Shown piece by piece: positions 34,744-47,042 of a DNA stretch of 64,000 bases (within the stretch, counting starts at the first letter, position 1; every line of letters begins with the position of its first letter). The stretch comes from Rehmannia glutinosa (taxonomy: Eukaryota; Streptophyta; Magnoliopsida; Lamiales; Orobanchaceae). The stretch lies in assembly GCA_016081115.2 (NCBI GenBank), contig JABTTQ020001775.1, forward strand, positions 124,001-188,000, written 5' to 3'. The notes beneath the pieces are model-generated. The model was given only the letters and a program-made list of their open reading frames with translations. It was not told where the DNA came from and did no database searches. Made by a program: the position numbers and the translations under genes.

Positions 34744-36271
34744 TGTAGGTCCCAAGGGGTGTGAGTAAGGTTTAGAAGGGGGTTGAATAAACCTTACCAA
34801 CTTTTCGATTTTAGTCCTTTTAAAACTATTACAGAGTTAACTCAAACAGTTGCGTCCTTGAGGGACAACTAGGTTGGTTATTCAGATAAGTTAGCCACTC
34901 AACAAACTCGATAGAACTGTTGATAGAATAACTCGGCTGTTTAACCTGAACTTTAACTTGGCTGTGTAGGTTTTATCAGCAGAAGACTTAACACCCTTTG
35001 AATTGTTTTAAGCTCATTTCAACACTTGATTTTAGCACTTGATTATTAATCAGTTGGATAGCAAATATGAGTTTATCAACAGATATGATGTAAGTATGCA
35101 GAAATATAAATGTGCTGAGAAAATAAATGACAGTTAATTTTTATAGAGGTTCGAAGATGGGGTAATTCTTCTAATCCTCTCTTCTCCAACTCCTGGAGGA
35201 ATCCACTAAGTAACAGATCAGTTTACAAAGTGGTGATTAGTCTAGAGACAGCCTTGGTCACACAGCTGGCTTCTCTTCCGACTCAGCTTCTTCACAGGGC
35301 AGTTGCCTTGCTACTTCAGCTCACTTTTTCAAGCTCTTGGATTTGATCATGAAGCCCTCCAATAGCTTGATATTGGTTCGACCTTGAACCTTCCTACAAT
35401 CCTCCTTGGAAAGTAGACCCCCTTTGAATCTTCAAAAGTTTTCTCTTCAACATATTTGAAGTTGTCTTTTCTTCACAGCTTGTGTTGGATCGATTTCCTT
35501 CGAGTTTCAGGCTTGAGGATTTGCTTGAATATATTTGAGAATATTTCAGGTTAATAGCTTGAATAATGCTTGATTTCTCAGGTGTGCAAGGTCACCCATT
35601 CTCAATGAATTTCCTCAGCCTTTTATAGTGAACTTTCGAAATTATGTCCGTTGAAGAGATAGGCTAATTTCAAAAGTCACTTGTGTTCATTGGCTTGTCT
35701 TGTTGCAGTCCTTGATGTTGACATTTCCTCGTATTTAATGCCTTGCAGCATTGCAGCGTTTCTGACACTTGGTGCGGTGCTTCCCATTGGTTTATTCCTT
35801 TTGCACACAACTGGAACTAACACTTTATCTCTGACAACTTTAACATGTTACCATTCTGAGTAACATTATTGACTTTCATCAACGGATCTCGCTTTGTTTT
35901 CTTAACTAGACTGCAGTCTTTTATTCCCCTGGTGACTTGAGTTAGCTTCCAATCCTTGGATGACTCATCTGTAACTTCAACTTGAGACTTGGCTTCTTGA
36001 GTTGACTTGACTGACTCTTCACATAGCTGATTCACAGCTGATACATCTTCAGTCGAGTTCTTGACTTTCCTTCTTATCCATACTCGGTTGTCTCTCGCGG
36101 AGTCTTTACTTCGATCTTCAATTGACTTCTTGTATTTCCAGCGTAGTTGACTTCACTCAGCTTTTCCAGCCCTATCTATTACAATGCAAATTACAAGGAA
36201 AATGGGGTGCCAACTTTCTAGTTTAAGTTTTACATGGTATCATCAAAATCTACAAAATAAATTTCCCAACA
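34744..36271 (-). repeat. 3' LTR of element C
   Basis: The minus strand begins TGTTGGGAAA (36271) and ends ACCTACA (34744), 1528 bp. The polypurine tract (AAAAAGGGGGAAAG, 36272-36285) abuts it. A TATA box (TATAAAAGG on the minus strand) lies at 35619-35627. It contains the single TCTAT (36175-36179) that was duplicated by the E insertion in the other LTR. Confidence 0.94.
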
Positions 36272-36576
36272 CTTTCCCCCTTTTTGATGATGCCAAAACT
36301 TAAAAACATTCAACAAAAAGTAAACATTAAAGATACATACAGACAATGCAGTAACAAAGAATGTATGCTTGAATAGATCGTTTTATTGATCATAACATTC
36401 TTGTCCTTTACATAGCTGTTTACAAATGCATTCTTTATCAAAGCAAGACACATCTATGCTTAGATACAAGAGTAAATACAAAGTGAAAAATTACAGGGAA
36501 AATCACTAAGTATTACAGATGACGTACAAAAATGTATTTACATAAGTAATATACATGAAGGGTTCGCATCAACACT

Positions 36577-37092
36577 TCAACGCTTTCGCTGCCTCCTTCT
36601 TTCTTCTTCAGCTCTGTCGAAGTTATCATCTCTCTTTCTTTTTTTTTCTTTTTCTGCAGCTCTCTCCTTCTTTTCATAAGCTCTTTTAGAGGCATCATCC
36701 CTCCGCTTCCTCTCAAGCCATAGCTGAGTTTGCCTTTCGTTCTCTTCTTCTTGTCTTCTTACAACCTCTGCATTCTTCCTTGCCACTTCCAGATTTGCCA
36801 CTTCATCATACCCAACCTAGTAGATCCTCCCCTTCTCACCGGGATCTACATATTCAATATTCTTGGGTTTTGGACGAGGTCGAGAACCTCTTCCACCACC
36901 ACTTCTTCCTCATCCTCTGGGTGTGTACTGCACGGGAGTCTTCTGTTTAACAGCTGAGTGGCTGCTGGTAGTCTGCTGCTTTTCAGCTTCTTCACATAAT
37001 GTAAGACCTTTCTCCCAGTACAGATCCCAGGCTTGGGCTAGTGACATCACTTGGAAATAGCCTTCGGATTCGAGCGTCTTAAATTCTTCAAC
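36577..37092 (-). pseudogene. C-terminal part of the accessory gene of element C
   Basis: This part contains the signature shared by A, C and F: a glycine/arginine-rich stretch, then NIEYVDPGEKGRIY. A TAG (near 36821) stands where A and F have Trp of YWAGL. A charged coiled coil (36577-36801) follows, with NERQTQLW and an end in RRRQRKR. The strongly basic tail suggests nucleic-acid or nuclear association, but this is only inference. The 285 bases down to the polypurine tract are the non-coding tail. Confidence 0.75.
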
Positions 37093-39338
37093 TTATCTCG
37101 GCTCGGATCCATTGTCAGGTATAGCATCTTGATCCTTCCCTGCTGGAATGCCACCATATTGTTTTAGCACTTTCTCAACACGGGCATCCTGCTTTTTGGA
37201 GAACTTCTCAAACCCTTCTTCAATAATTCGTCTCTTCTCCGACATTGGCACAACAGAGTGCTCAATGGGTAGGGTTACAGGGAGTTTGCTCAAGATGGAG
37301 GCAGTAATTTGACCCTGCTGAGGGGTTTCAACTATTATTAATGTAAGATCTTTCGAACGTTCTCCCTCAGCTGTTTTTCCCTTTTTCTCAGCTGCAATCT
37401 TCTCAACTGCAGATTCCTTCAACTTTTCTTCTTTTACGTTCCTTACGGACTCCTCTTCCCCCTTTTTGGCATCATCAAAGGAGAGAGGGACCCCAGGAAA
37501 CATGCCTGCGAGCATGAAGTCGAGTCTGCTTAGTGCTGAATTCTGTTTAGAGTCTGCTGTTGCATAAGCTAATCGAAATTCTGAGCGAGTTGCCTTGGAC
37601 TTGGCTACCACCAACTCCATTTTAGCCATGAGTAGGATGAATTTTGCATTCATTGTTTCCTCAAGGTGTAGAATTTCTTTTCTCTGGAATTCTTGTAGCA
37701 GCTCCATTTCAGTCTTGTGAGACTCGTGTACCCTTTCGATATATGCCTACATCCTTTGCTTGAGATCAGCATTGTCAGCCATCCAGACGAACATTCTGCC
37801 ATATAATGCTTTGAAATAACGAACTTGTTCGAGTCGCATATTCTTTGTTGAGACCATTCTGCTCCTACCACTATCCCTCTCAAGCTTGTGAGGGTAGCAT
37901 CCCTGTTGTCCAGTCTTAAGTCGAGTGAGGCGTGATGTCTTTCAATCTTCTCAATCTCTTCGCAGATTTTCTTGAAGACCTCACGAATCTCAACTATCTC
38001 ACTTGATTCAGCTGCAGGCCATTCTTCATCAAATTTGAATGCGGCTGGAACAATGGTGTCAGTGGGAATGATTAGATCATTTCTCACAGTGAATCTTCGT
38101 TGTTGAGCGGCGGTCTCTTCTTCTAACTCTAGTAGGATCGGCGTGAAAGGGAACATCTCCTGAAAGGCATCATCGCGCACGTATGGGATGGTTTGTGAGG
38201 ATCGTGCCTGCGATGACGGAGCTTGTGTAGTCGTTACTGCTGCAGCTATGGGAGCCTGTGCAGTTGACTCGGTTTCAGCTGGGGCTTTGGGATTGGTTTG
38301 TCGAGCTGACTGAGCCTCAGTTGTCTTAACATCGTCTTTGGTCTTAGTAGATTTTTCTAAATGAAGTACCTGGTCCTCTGCTGCATCATCAGCGTCATCG
38401 GATGATGATGAGACCCGTGGGCTTAGCTCATCAGCGAAGTTAAATTTTTGACGAGCCGCTTTGTCACTTAGCTGGCTCTTAGTTTTGAGAACATCCTCAG
38501 CTGGGTTCTTAGGATCTGCAATCGGAGTGGACTCAGCTTCATCTTCTGACCCCAAGAATGATACATTAAGGTTCTCCTGGGAGTCATGAAGTGCGTTTAT
38601 CTCCTGTTCTATTTCAGCACTGTGAACTGGAGGAATGTTCTGTATCTCTTCACCCTTACCCAGGGAAGTCTCAACCTCCCTTAAGCCTTCAATACCTCCA
38701 GCAAACTCAAATGCTGCGAGGCTTTCAATGTTCCCTTCGATAATCTCAACTGTCTTAGGGTCTTCAACATTCCCTTCGGTAGTCACAGCTGCCTTAGGGT
38801 CTTCGACCATGGCATCCATAGGAGTCTCAACCCCTTGGATTGCACTTTCACTGCCCAGAGTGTTAACTCCCGGGGTATCTCCATCCGATGCCTCGACTAT
38901 AAGAACAGTGTCATTAGCCTTCAAAGCAGTAGACATTTCAGCCGGGACTGACTCAACTGTCCGAGCTTCGTCAATGTCACTCTGTTGCGGTTCTTTTTCT
39001 ATTTCCACTTCGCCTCTTTGCTTCAAGTTGGAGTCTTCCAAAACATCCTCCAACCCTCTTTGTGGTGGAGAGACCTTTCTCTCCTCCTCGGCGCACCACC
39101 TGAGTGAGTGACTGCTGATGGGATCACTCTGCTCATGACTCGCGGCCTTTTCCTTTGAGTGCTCAGCCGCTGGGGCAGGTGGTAAAACACCTTCTTCAGG
39201 GGTTGGCTCAACTTGAGTGCCCAAAATCCCAGTGTCATTGCCAGTGTCCTTGGATCCATCCTCCAATTGTACAGGGGACGTGGCTGCAACGACGACTGAG
39301 GCAATGTGTTGTGCCGCTCCCAGAGGATCGGTCTGCAT
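37093..39338 (-). pseudogene. Central part of the accessory gene of element C (562-codon open segment)
   Basis: The longest uninterrupted frame (37650-39338) starts in MQTDPLGAAQHIA and runs through acidic, threonine/serine/glutamate-rich sequence of low complexity with many EDPK and VE repeats. At 37870-38160 a more ordered block follows, with FPFTPILLELEEE, a helix with FKKICEEIEKIERHH and LDLRLDNRDAT. A frame change at about 37700 leads to the next piece (37093-37707), with helical KATRSEFRLAYA and an end in NGSEPR. The matching blocks exist in A, F and B, so the gene once extended through them. Structure suggests a long, largely disordered protein with coiled coils; no enzymatic motif is visible. 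Confidence 0.8.
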
Positions 39339-40043
39339 GAGAGATTAAGACGACTCTCCTAGTCCTTCAAACAATTGCTGCTCATGCATTAGCCTGGATT
39401 CCCTCAGAGCCTACTGCATGTCTGACTTCTCTGCCGCAGCAGTGGGATCCTCATCACTTTCAGAGTACACATCGAGATGTGTATGAGTGTGGTCGAGAGA
39501 ACCAGTAAACTCGAACATCTTGGCTTTCTCAAGAGTTTGTGCTTCCTTGGCTGCTTTTTCTTTTTATTTCTCCCTGATGATGTGAAGAATATCCATGCAA
39601 TTCCTCTTCTTCATCAATGAACTCAGGGTGAGCGAACTGCACCCTTGAGTGATGAAGTTTCCATGCCCTCCACTCTCGTGAGCGCCTCTGGTTGTCTGGA
39701 TATAGTGGAGAGTACATGATTATACCGTCGGCATCATCTTCGTCTTCCTATTCTTCTTTTTCAGGAATTGAAGGCAAGAGACTCTGCTGCTTCTCGCCTT
39801 CAAAGCAAAGATCGAGCAGGTGGAGAGACAACCTTTTCAATCGAAGGTTGATTGTCTCTCGCCGCTTTACTTCCCTCACTTTGTCTCTCATAGAGAGCCG
39901 TGTCTTCCATCAGTATCGATGATCGTCCTCGTGAGACTTCCGCGATTCATCAATTACTTGAGATCGCTTCTTCCGAGTGTCGTGATCTCGAGATGCTTTC
40001 TCGGTGAGTGGCGATTCATTTGTCTTTTTCCAATTCAGATCGC

Positions 40044-41162
40044 CTAACGGTCTTCTTTTTCTCGTGATGAACCAGAGGAACTTCTAGTTGATTCAGTGGT
40101 TTGATCACCGGTGGGGACTTGGGTATCCTTCTTGGAGGGATTTTCCTTCCTCGACTTGGCAGTCCTCTTCTTCCATATGGCTGGAGAAGGTATTTGAGGT
40201 TCCTTCTCAGCCTCTGCTGCAGGGGCAGCAGATTCGGTTGCACGGGTAGGCGACTCGGCTGCACGGGTAGGTGCATCCTTTTTCTTAGCTGCAGGGACAG
40301 CCTTCTTCTTCGGAGCTACAGGGGCAGCTTTCTTCTTGGGAGGAGGGGTAGCAGTTGTGTCTTTGGGGTCAGCTGATTCCCCCTCACTTGTGTCAGCTCT
40401 CTTCGCCTGAGCTCTCTTCTGGGCACCTGAGAGGTTTGCCTGGAACATCCTCTTGTTCACGTGAAACGGCTTGCCATGGCGAAGGGCAACACCTTTCATT
40501 TCCATCAAGTGACCAATTACAAGACCATATCCAAGTGATCCTCCAAAGAATCCATCCTCCTTAAAAGTCTTGTTCATCACATTCAGGCACAGTCTGCTGT
40601 ACACGAACTCCGCCCAGTTAACCTTTTTGCCCTGCATGATCGCAGCCATGACGATCATCTTAGTTTTTTATAGCTGGTTGAGGCTGCCAAACTTCATATC
40701 TATACACTTGGAGACGACATCCATCAGCTTATGATAGTCGTCCTTCAACAGTTTCTTGTCAGCTGTGTAAACTACCTTAGCAGCACACTCAGGTTTGGCT
40801 ACTTCTTTCCATGCAGCAGCCAAGTCTACATCAGCTTCATGTATCTCCTTTATGCCCTCCGACGGCAGCAGGCAGTGCTCAGCCAGGTCCTTAGCACTTA
40901 TTATGATGTCCTTGCGGTGGACAGAAGACTTGATTCCTTCGTCCTTCACTTCCGCGTTGACAGAGAACATCGCTACCTCCTCAAGGTAGGTGTGGGAATA
41001 CTCCATGGTTAGAAAAGCCTTGAGACCTGACTTTTCTAGAATCTCAGTGATTTTCAAAATGAGGGTTTCATCAGAACCCTGCTTCACCATTCCTTCGAAG
41101 TCAACTGATGATCCTGAGTGGATTTTCTTGGAGAGCTTGACATAGTCGACCTTTGGTGCCAT
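40044..41162 (-). pseudogene. N-terminal domain of the accessory gene of element C
   Basis: ATG at 41162 (MAPKVDYVKLSKKIH). The domain covers about 240 codons across one stop near 40668 (TAA after SLNQL). Key blocks: VDFEGMVKQG, YSHTYLEEVAMF, KKLLKDDYHKLMDVVSKC, KVNWAEFVYSRLC and GLVIGHLMEMKG. A Lys/Ala/Pro-rich low-complexity region with PPPKKK repeats follows to 40044. Between 40043 and 39339 the frame is lost, with pieces in other frames. The intact parts equal the B copy closely, so selection or recent descent kept this domain. It resembles domains annotated as plant transposon proteins; its role is unknown. Confidence 0.8.
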
Positions 41163-41719
41163 TTTCAGAGAGTTTTACCAATTAAAAACTGTAGAACGTG
41201 CTTGAGAATACTTATGGTTTTTGAGAGAAAAGAGAACTTGCTTGCCTTTTGCTTTGAAGATGAACAATTTTAGTAGGGAAGAAAGAAAATTGAAAACGTA
41301 TATATAAGGGTTATGAAATGACATGTCTTCAGATTTTGAATTTTGATCGAGATCAACGGCTCAGTTTAGAACGTCAAAACCGCATTTAATTCCTCACATT
41401 TAATGCGGCAGCATTTATATCCAATCATATGCTTACTGTGCAGCTTTTTACTGTACCCGTCATTATTACGCTGACGTCATCCTTAAAAATATTCTCGCTC
41501 ATTTAAAACAATTGCGTTTTTGTCACTTATTTCATAAATGAGTTAGCTTATATCAAATATGACTTAACTCTGCTTCTCTCTTTTTATTAAGTGACTCAGT
41601 TGTTAGATAACTCGATATAGCTGACTTTCCGTCATGGCTGTTTCACTTGGCTGATATGTGAAACTTGCTCATTTCTCATTTTCTCATCGATTATCTCTGT
41701 TGATTGAGTCTTCTGAGTG
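41163..41719 (-). promoter_or_regulatory. Promoter-like spacer before the accessory gene (element C)
   Basis: Counterpart of 32234-32780 in B. TGACGTCA lies at 41472-41479, 310 bases before the ATG, and TATATATA at 41299-41306. The E2F-like site is altered. Conservation of these motifs in two copies, while surrounding bases have changed, supports an internal promoter. Confidence 0.55.
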
Positions 41720-44700
41720 TTAACTCAGCTCAATTAACCCTAGCTCATTCTTAAGCTCTTAAAATCTTGATTCACATAGGGGCTTAGTGAATATGTCAGC
41801 TAACTGCTTATCAGTTGAGATATATTCCAAAGTGATGTCTTTCTTTTCAATCTGACATCAATGTGCTTTGTTGTTGAATGCAACACAGGATTTTGAGTGA
41901 TTGCAATAGCAGTAGTGTTATCACACATAACTGGAATCTCTTTTTCTTCAATCTCATAATCTCTCAGTTGTTGTCTCATCCATAACACTTGGGCACAACA
42001 GCTGCCCGCATCTATGTACTCTGCTTCAGCTGTGGATGTGGCTATCGAATTTTGCTTCTTGGTAAACTAGGAAACCAATCTATTTCCAAGCATTTGACAT
42101 GTACCTGAAGTACTCTTCCTGTCAAGTCTACATCTAACATAGTCTGAGTCTGAGTAACCGATAAGCTTGAATCCACCTTCCTTTGGATACCATAAGCCAA
42201 TTTCCTGGAATCTCTTCAAATACCTTAGGATTCTCTTAGCTGTAGTCATGTGGCTCTCCTTTGGTGCAAATTAAAATCTTGCACATACACCTACTGCAAA
42301 GGTGATGTCTGGCCTGCTGGCTGTTAAGTAGAGCAATGATCCAATAACTGCTCTATATCTAGTTTGATCTATAGCCTTGCCATCTGCATCCATGTCCATC
42401 TTGACTGATGTGTTCATTGGTATTTTCACAGAAGACTTCTCTTCCATACCAAATTTATTCATTAAATCTCTGGTGTATTTTGTTTGACTTATGAAGGTTC
42501 CATCCTTAAATTGCTCGACTTGAAGTCCAAGGTAGAAAGTCAGCTCTCCCATCATGCTCATCTAAAATTTTCCTTGCATGAGGTTTGAGAACTTATCACA
42601 CAACTCTTTATTTGTGGATCCAAAAATGATGTCATCCACATATATTTGAACAAGCAGTATACTCTCTCCATCTTTAATTCTGAAGTGTGTTCTATCCACT
42701 TTACCTTTGGTGAATCCATTGTCAATTAGAAATTGAAACAATGTATCATACCATGCTCTTGGTACCTGTTTCAATCCATATAATGCTTTCTTGAGCTTGT
42801 ACACCTTATCTCCAGTAGTCTTCTGCTCAAAACCTGGAGGTTGTTCAACATAGACTTCTTCCTCTAACAGTCCATTTAGAAATGCAGTCTTCACATCCAT
42901 TTGATACACAATGAAGTTCTTATGTGAAACATAGGCAAGAAACATCCTTATTGCTTCCAATCTTGCAACAGGAGCAAATGTTTCATCAAAATCTATTCCC
43001 TCTTCTTGGAAATACCCTTTGGCTACCAATCTTGCTTGGTTTCTCACCACAAATCCTTCATCGTTCATCTTGTTTCTGAAAACTCATTTTGTGCCTATAA
43101 CATTTTGATGGGTTGGCCTCTGCACCAGTTCTCATACATTGTTTCTTTCAAATTGATTCAGCTCTTCTTGTATGGCTTGAATCCAATGTGTGTCATCCAA
43201 TGCTTGAGACACATCTTTTGGCTCTATTTGGGAAATAAAACAAGTAAACATTGTTTCATGTTGTGCTTTGGATCTGGTTCTTATGCCATCTCTTACATCT
43301 CCAATGACTAACTCTGGTGGATGGTCTCTCAGCCATCTCACATCAGGTTGGAGCAAGTCAGCTGGATTCAGCCGTCTCGTAGCTAAGTTTTCTTGAACAA
43401 CTCTTTCATCTTCATTCAGTTGTAGACTTTCCAGCTGTCTTTGAGATTCAGCTATCTCATCTTTATCTGTGTTGATTGCTCTTACTTCAGCGTCAACATA
43501 AGGACACTTCTGCATAGTTGGTTGATTCATCATGTTAGCTAACTCTTCAATATCTTCTTCATTTACATTAGGTTCATCAAAAACCACATGGATAGACTCT
43601 TCTGTGACCATAGTCCTCTTGTTCAATACTCTAAAGGCTTTGCTCTCAGTTGAGTATCCCAAAAAGATACCTTCATCAGCTTTAGCATGAAAAGCCTTCA
43701 AATTATCCTTGCCATTGTTGTGGATGAAGCATTTACATCCAAATATCCTGAAGTACCCAACATTTGGCTTTCTCCCTGTCCAAATTTCATAGGGAGTCTT
43801 GGTTAATTGCCTGTTAATCATGCATCTATTTTGAGTATAGAATGTTGTGTTAATGCCTTCAGCCCAAAATCTCTTACGCAATCCAGCTTCAGCTAACATA
43901 GTCTTTGCAGCTTCCTTGAGAGTTTTGTTCCTTGTTTCAGCTACTCCATTTTGTTGTGGAGTTCTTGTTGCAGATAACTCATGAGTAATACCATTATCAA
44001 CACAATACTGAGTAATTATCCCCTTAACAAACTCAGTTCCTCTATCAAACCTTATTTTTATAATGGTTTGGCTCTTTTCATTTTGAACTCTTTTCACCAG
44101 TTGAGGTAACTTCTGCAAAGTTTCTTTCTTTTTGCACATGAAGACTATCCATGTATATCTTGAATAATCACCTACCACCACTAAGGTGTATTTCTTTCCA
44201 CTTATGCTGGCTGGTTCAACTGGACCAAATAGATCCATATGCAACAGATGTAATATCCTTGTTGAAGAAGGACTTGGCTTATCCTTAAATGAAGATTTTA
44301 TTTGCTTTACCATCTAGCATGCATCACATACACATTCTTTCTTGTACACTGAGTCTGGCAATCCTTCCACAAGATGACTCCTTGCAAGCTTGTTGATTGT
44401 CTTGAAGTTCGATGACTACTCTTCTTTGTGCCACAACCAACTTGATTTTGTGCTCTTTTGCTAACATACAGTGCTTGTGTAGCAAAGAGACCAATCTACC
44501 ACATACATATTCTTCTGTCTTGATCCTTGCAGAACTATTTCATTTAATTCAGCATCCTTGATCTAGCACACTCCCATGTTGAATCCAACATTGTAGCCCT
44601 TGTCATAGAGTTAGCTGATGCTTAGCAGGTTAAAGTTGAGATCTTCAACATAAGCAACATCTGTGATTTCCAATCCATTCTTCTTGATAGATCATGTGCC

Positions 44701-44822
44701 TTTGATTTCCCCTAGCTTCATTTCCTCCTAATATGATTATTGCACCTCTAATCTCCTTGAATCTTGACAAATTTTTCTTGTTTCCTGTCATATGTCTGGA
44801 ACAGCCACTATCCATGTACCAG
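41720..44822 (-). pseudogene. Copia pol of element C
   Basis: Protease DSGCSRHM at about 44807, with TAC in the codon that is a stop in B. The pre-integrase region is frameshifted. The integrase frame (43132-44313) follows a TAG in place of a Gln codon. It has HMDLFGPV, the second Asp in RFDRGTEF and Glu in GVAETRN; VVVGDYSRY carries Gly for the usual Asp. RT (42562-43068): QARLVAKGY, QMDVKTAFLNG and intact YVDDIIFG, then a stop and the connection domain (42271-42561). RNase H (41720-42249) has DSDYVRC, a Trp-to-TAG stop at LVS, and HSTTKHIDV with a short deletion after it. Stop codon is at 41720-41722. The frame is broken in at least six places. Confidence 0.92.
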
Positions 44823-46033
44823 GTTCATTGGCACTCAGTTGTTCCTTGAACCTCATCTTCTTGGTCTGGTTTATCTTGTTCTTTAGCCATAAGAAAGATC
44901 ATGGCTTCTTCTTCAGAAGCACTTGAGTAGTCAGCTTCACTACACTCCGAGTCCGCCGCTTCTTTAGACTTAGCATTTGTCTCAAAGAATCTCGGTGACC
45001 AACATTGCTTTGTTCTTTTCCTGTCTTCTTTCTCTGAAGACTTTTCTTTCTTCTTCATTCCTATATTTGTTGATTGGTGGATAGGAACAATCAATTGCAA
45101 AATATCCTGGTTGTCTGCAGTTCCAACACAGGTTCTCAGCTCTTTGATCAGCTCTTTCTGTTCTTGGGTTATCAGCTCTCTGATATTCTACCGTTTGATG
45201 CTCAGCTCTCTTTGGTGGCCTATCTTCCCTTGATTTAGAGATGAATGTCTCTTGGAGGTTTCACCCTTGTTTCTTTTGTAGTTCTTATTAAAGAACATGT
45301 TGAATCTTTTAACCATTAGGGCAATTGAGCTCTTGTTTCCTCTGATCTATGGCTTCCTTTGGTTCAGCTCTCTTTTCATCCTTGACTATCAGTGCAGTTG
45401 TCTTGGGTACAGTTGTTTCCTCTTGTTCTTTTCTTCTCAGCTCAAACTCGTAGGCTTTGAGGTCTGAGAATAGCTCATGGTTAGATGTTTTTGAGAGGTC
45501 CATGGAGTGTCTCAGGGCCATAGTCTTCATTTCCCATTCAGCTGGAAGGCTTCTTAAGATCTTCATACGCATTTGCTTCTGTGTGTATTCCTTCCCAAGA
45601 GCTGAAAGCTCATTTGTGATTTCAGTGAATCTTGCATCCAGCTGATCCATAGATTCTCCTGCAAACATTTTAAAATTTTCAAATTTTTGAACAACAACAG
45701 ACAATTTATTTTCTTTAATTTGCTCGATCCTTCACAAATTAAAGTTAGCTTATTCCAGATTTCTTTTGCTGTTTTGCAGGATTTGACTTTATTGAACATT
45801 GCTTTGTCCAAAGTCTTGTAAAGTATGTCCTTGGCCACATTGTCCAAGTTGTATCTCTTCCTATCATCATTAGTCCACTCAGTCCTTAGTTTTTCAATCA
45901 TGGCTGGTCTTTCTTCAGCAGCAGCTTCTCCTCCTTCAGCTGTAACTGCTCTTCTTACAGCCGTGTTCACTTTCAATATTTGCAGTGGCCCATCCTCTAT
46001 CACAAGCCACATTTCATCATGTAGAGCAGATAG
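44823..46033 (-). pseudogene. gag of element C, 3' part
   Basis: This is the continuation of the gag begun at 53924-54006, resuming across insertion D. It holds ALHDEMWLVIEDG, DKAMFNKVKSC, a frameshift near 45720 and RSLPAEWE, then the zinc knuckle at 45089-45128. There the expected His is Tyr (45102-45104), so zinc binding should be impaired. The acidic segment (SEADYSSASEEE) runs directly into the protease region. The coiled-coil and linker stretch present in B (about 1.07 kb) is deleted. Confidence 0.86.
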
Positions 46034-46347
46034 TGTTTGATACATGTTTTTATCTTAATTTTGATTATTTTATTTTATCACCAAAACAATGTTTTTAAAG
46101 GTTGTCCAAATACTCCTAAATGTTTTATAAATGGTTTTAATATTTTCCGGAGTATTTCCTCAAAGATTATTTTCGATAATATTGGACAACACTTTTAATA
46201 ATTTTATGTCAATGTATTTTTACTTCTAAACAAGGTTCCTAAATGTTGTCTAAATACTCCCGATTGGTTTAAAATGTTTTTACTAAATTTTCGGAGTATT
46301 TCTTAAGTTTTATTTTCGACAAAAATTGGTCAACATTTCTGTCTCGT

Positions 46348-46645
46348 GGTCGACCGGTCGCCCCATAGGGCAACCCTGTACTGAAGATGATTTTGAAAGT
46401 AAAAATGAAAATGAGACGGAAGGAAAATCAGGCAGTCGGCCGGTCGCTCGGGGCGTCGGCCGTCGCCCAGGGGTTGCCGTGCACTGCAAGTTGGCGTTAA
46501 AACAGAACTTCAAACCTTGCATTTTTGAGTTAGGGGGACCGGTTGAGACAGAGGTCGACCGGTCGAACCCTATGTCGACCGGTCGCCCTGTTGTAATTTC
46601 CAAAGTGTTCTTCGATTCTCTTATTTCTGTGCGACCGGTCGCCCT
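46348..46645. repeat. CGACCGGTCG palindrome cluster, 5' LTR of D
   Basis: At least four perfect copies of the 10-bp palindrome CGACCGGTCG, usually as GTCGACCGGTCGCCC, plus degenerate versions such as CGGCCGGTCG. They are GC-rich islands in an AT-rich LTR, 150-450 bases upstream of the TATA box. Corresponding clusters are at 52746-53048, 55886-56190 and 62150-62452. Confidence 0.88.
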
Positions 46646-47042
46646 GTGCATTGACAGCAAAAATATGACCGTTTGACAGCAGACACATTTCCTTAAATTG
46701 TGGGATTGATTTCTAACAGCTATATTCTTGAGTTTAATTGTATTTTTCTGTAGATTTTCAATCCCCAAGAGGAGCCTATGCTTGATCAATCATCTCCTAT
46801 AAATAGAGGAAGTTTTGGAGCAACCAATACAACAATTGAGATACAACACAACAAGATACACTTCAAGCAAATACTTGGTCTTTCATTGTTAATATTCTTG
46901 TTGTAAATTTGCCTAGCTTATCACTTTCACATCTTTGAGGTCTAGGCTATTCTTGATTACACTATGCACTCAAATTGTATTATTCATTATTGAGTTGTAA
47001 TCTTGATTTTTGGTTATCATTCAACACAAGATATCCTTGTGA

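Noticed and set aside
38635..39111. 158-codon plus-strand ORF
   Set aside because: Antisense shadow of the 562-codon accessory segment of C.
36577..41162. Envelope gene of a retrovirus-like element
   Set aside because: Position fits an env-like ORF, but no signal peptide, membrane segment or fusion motif is visible; composition is charged and disordered.
46348..46645. CRISPR-like array
   Set aside because: The repeats are 10-15 bp palindromes at irregular spacing in a plant LTR; no cas genes and no regular spacers.
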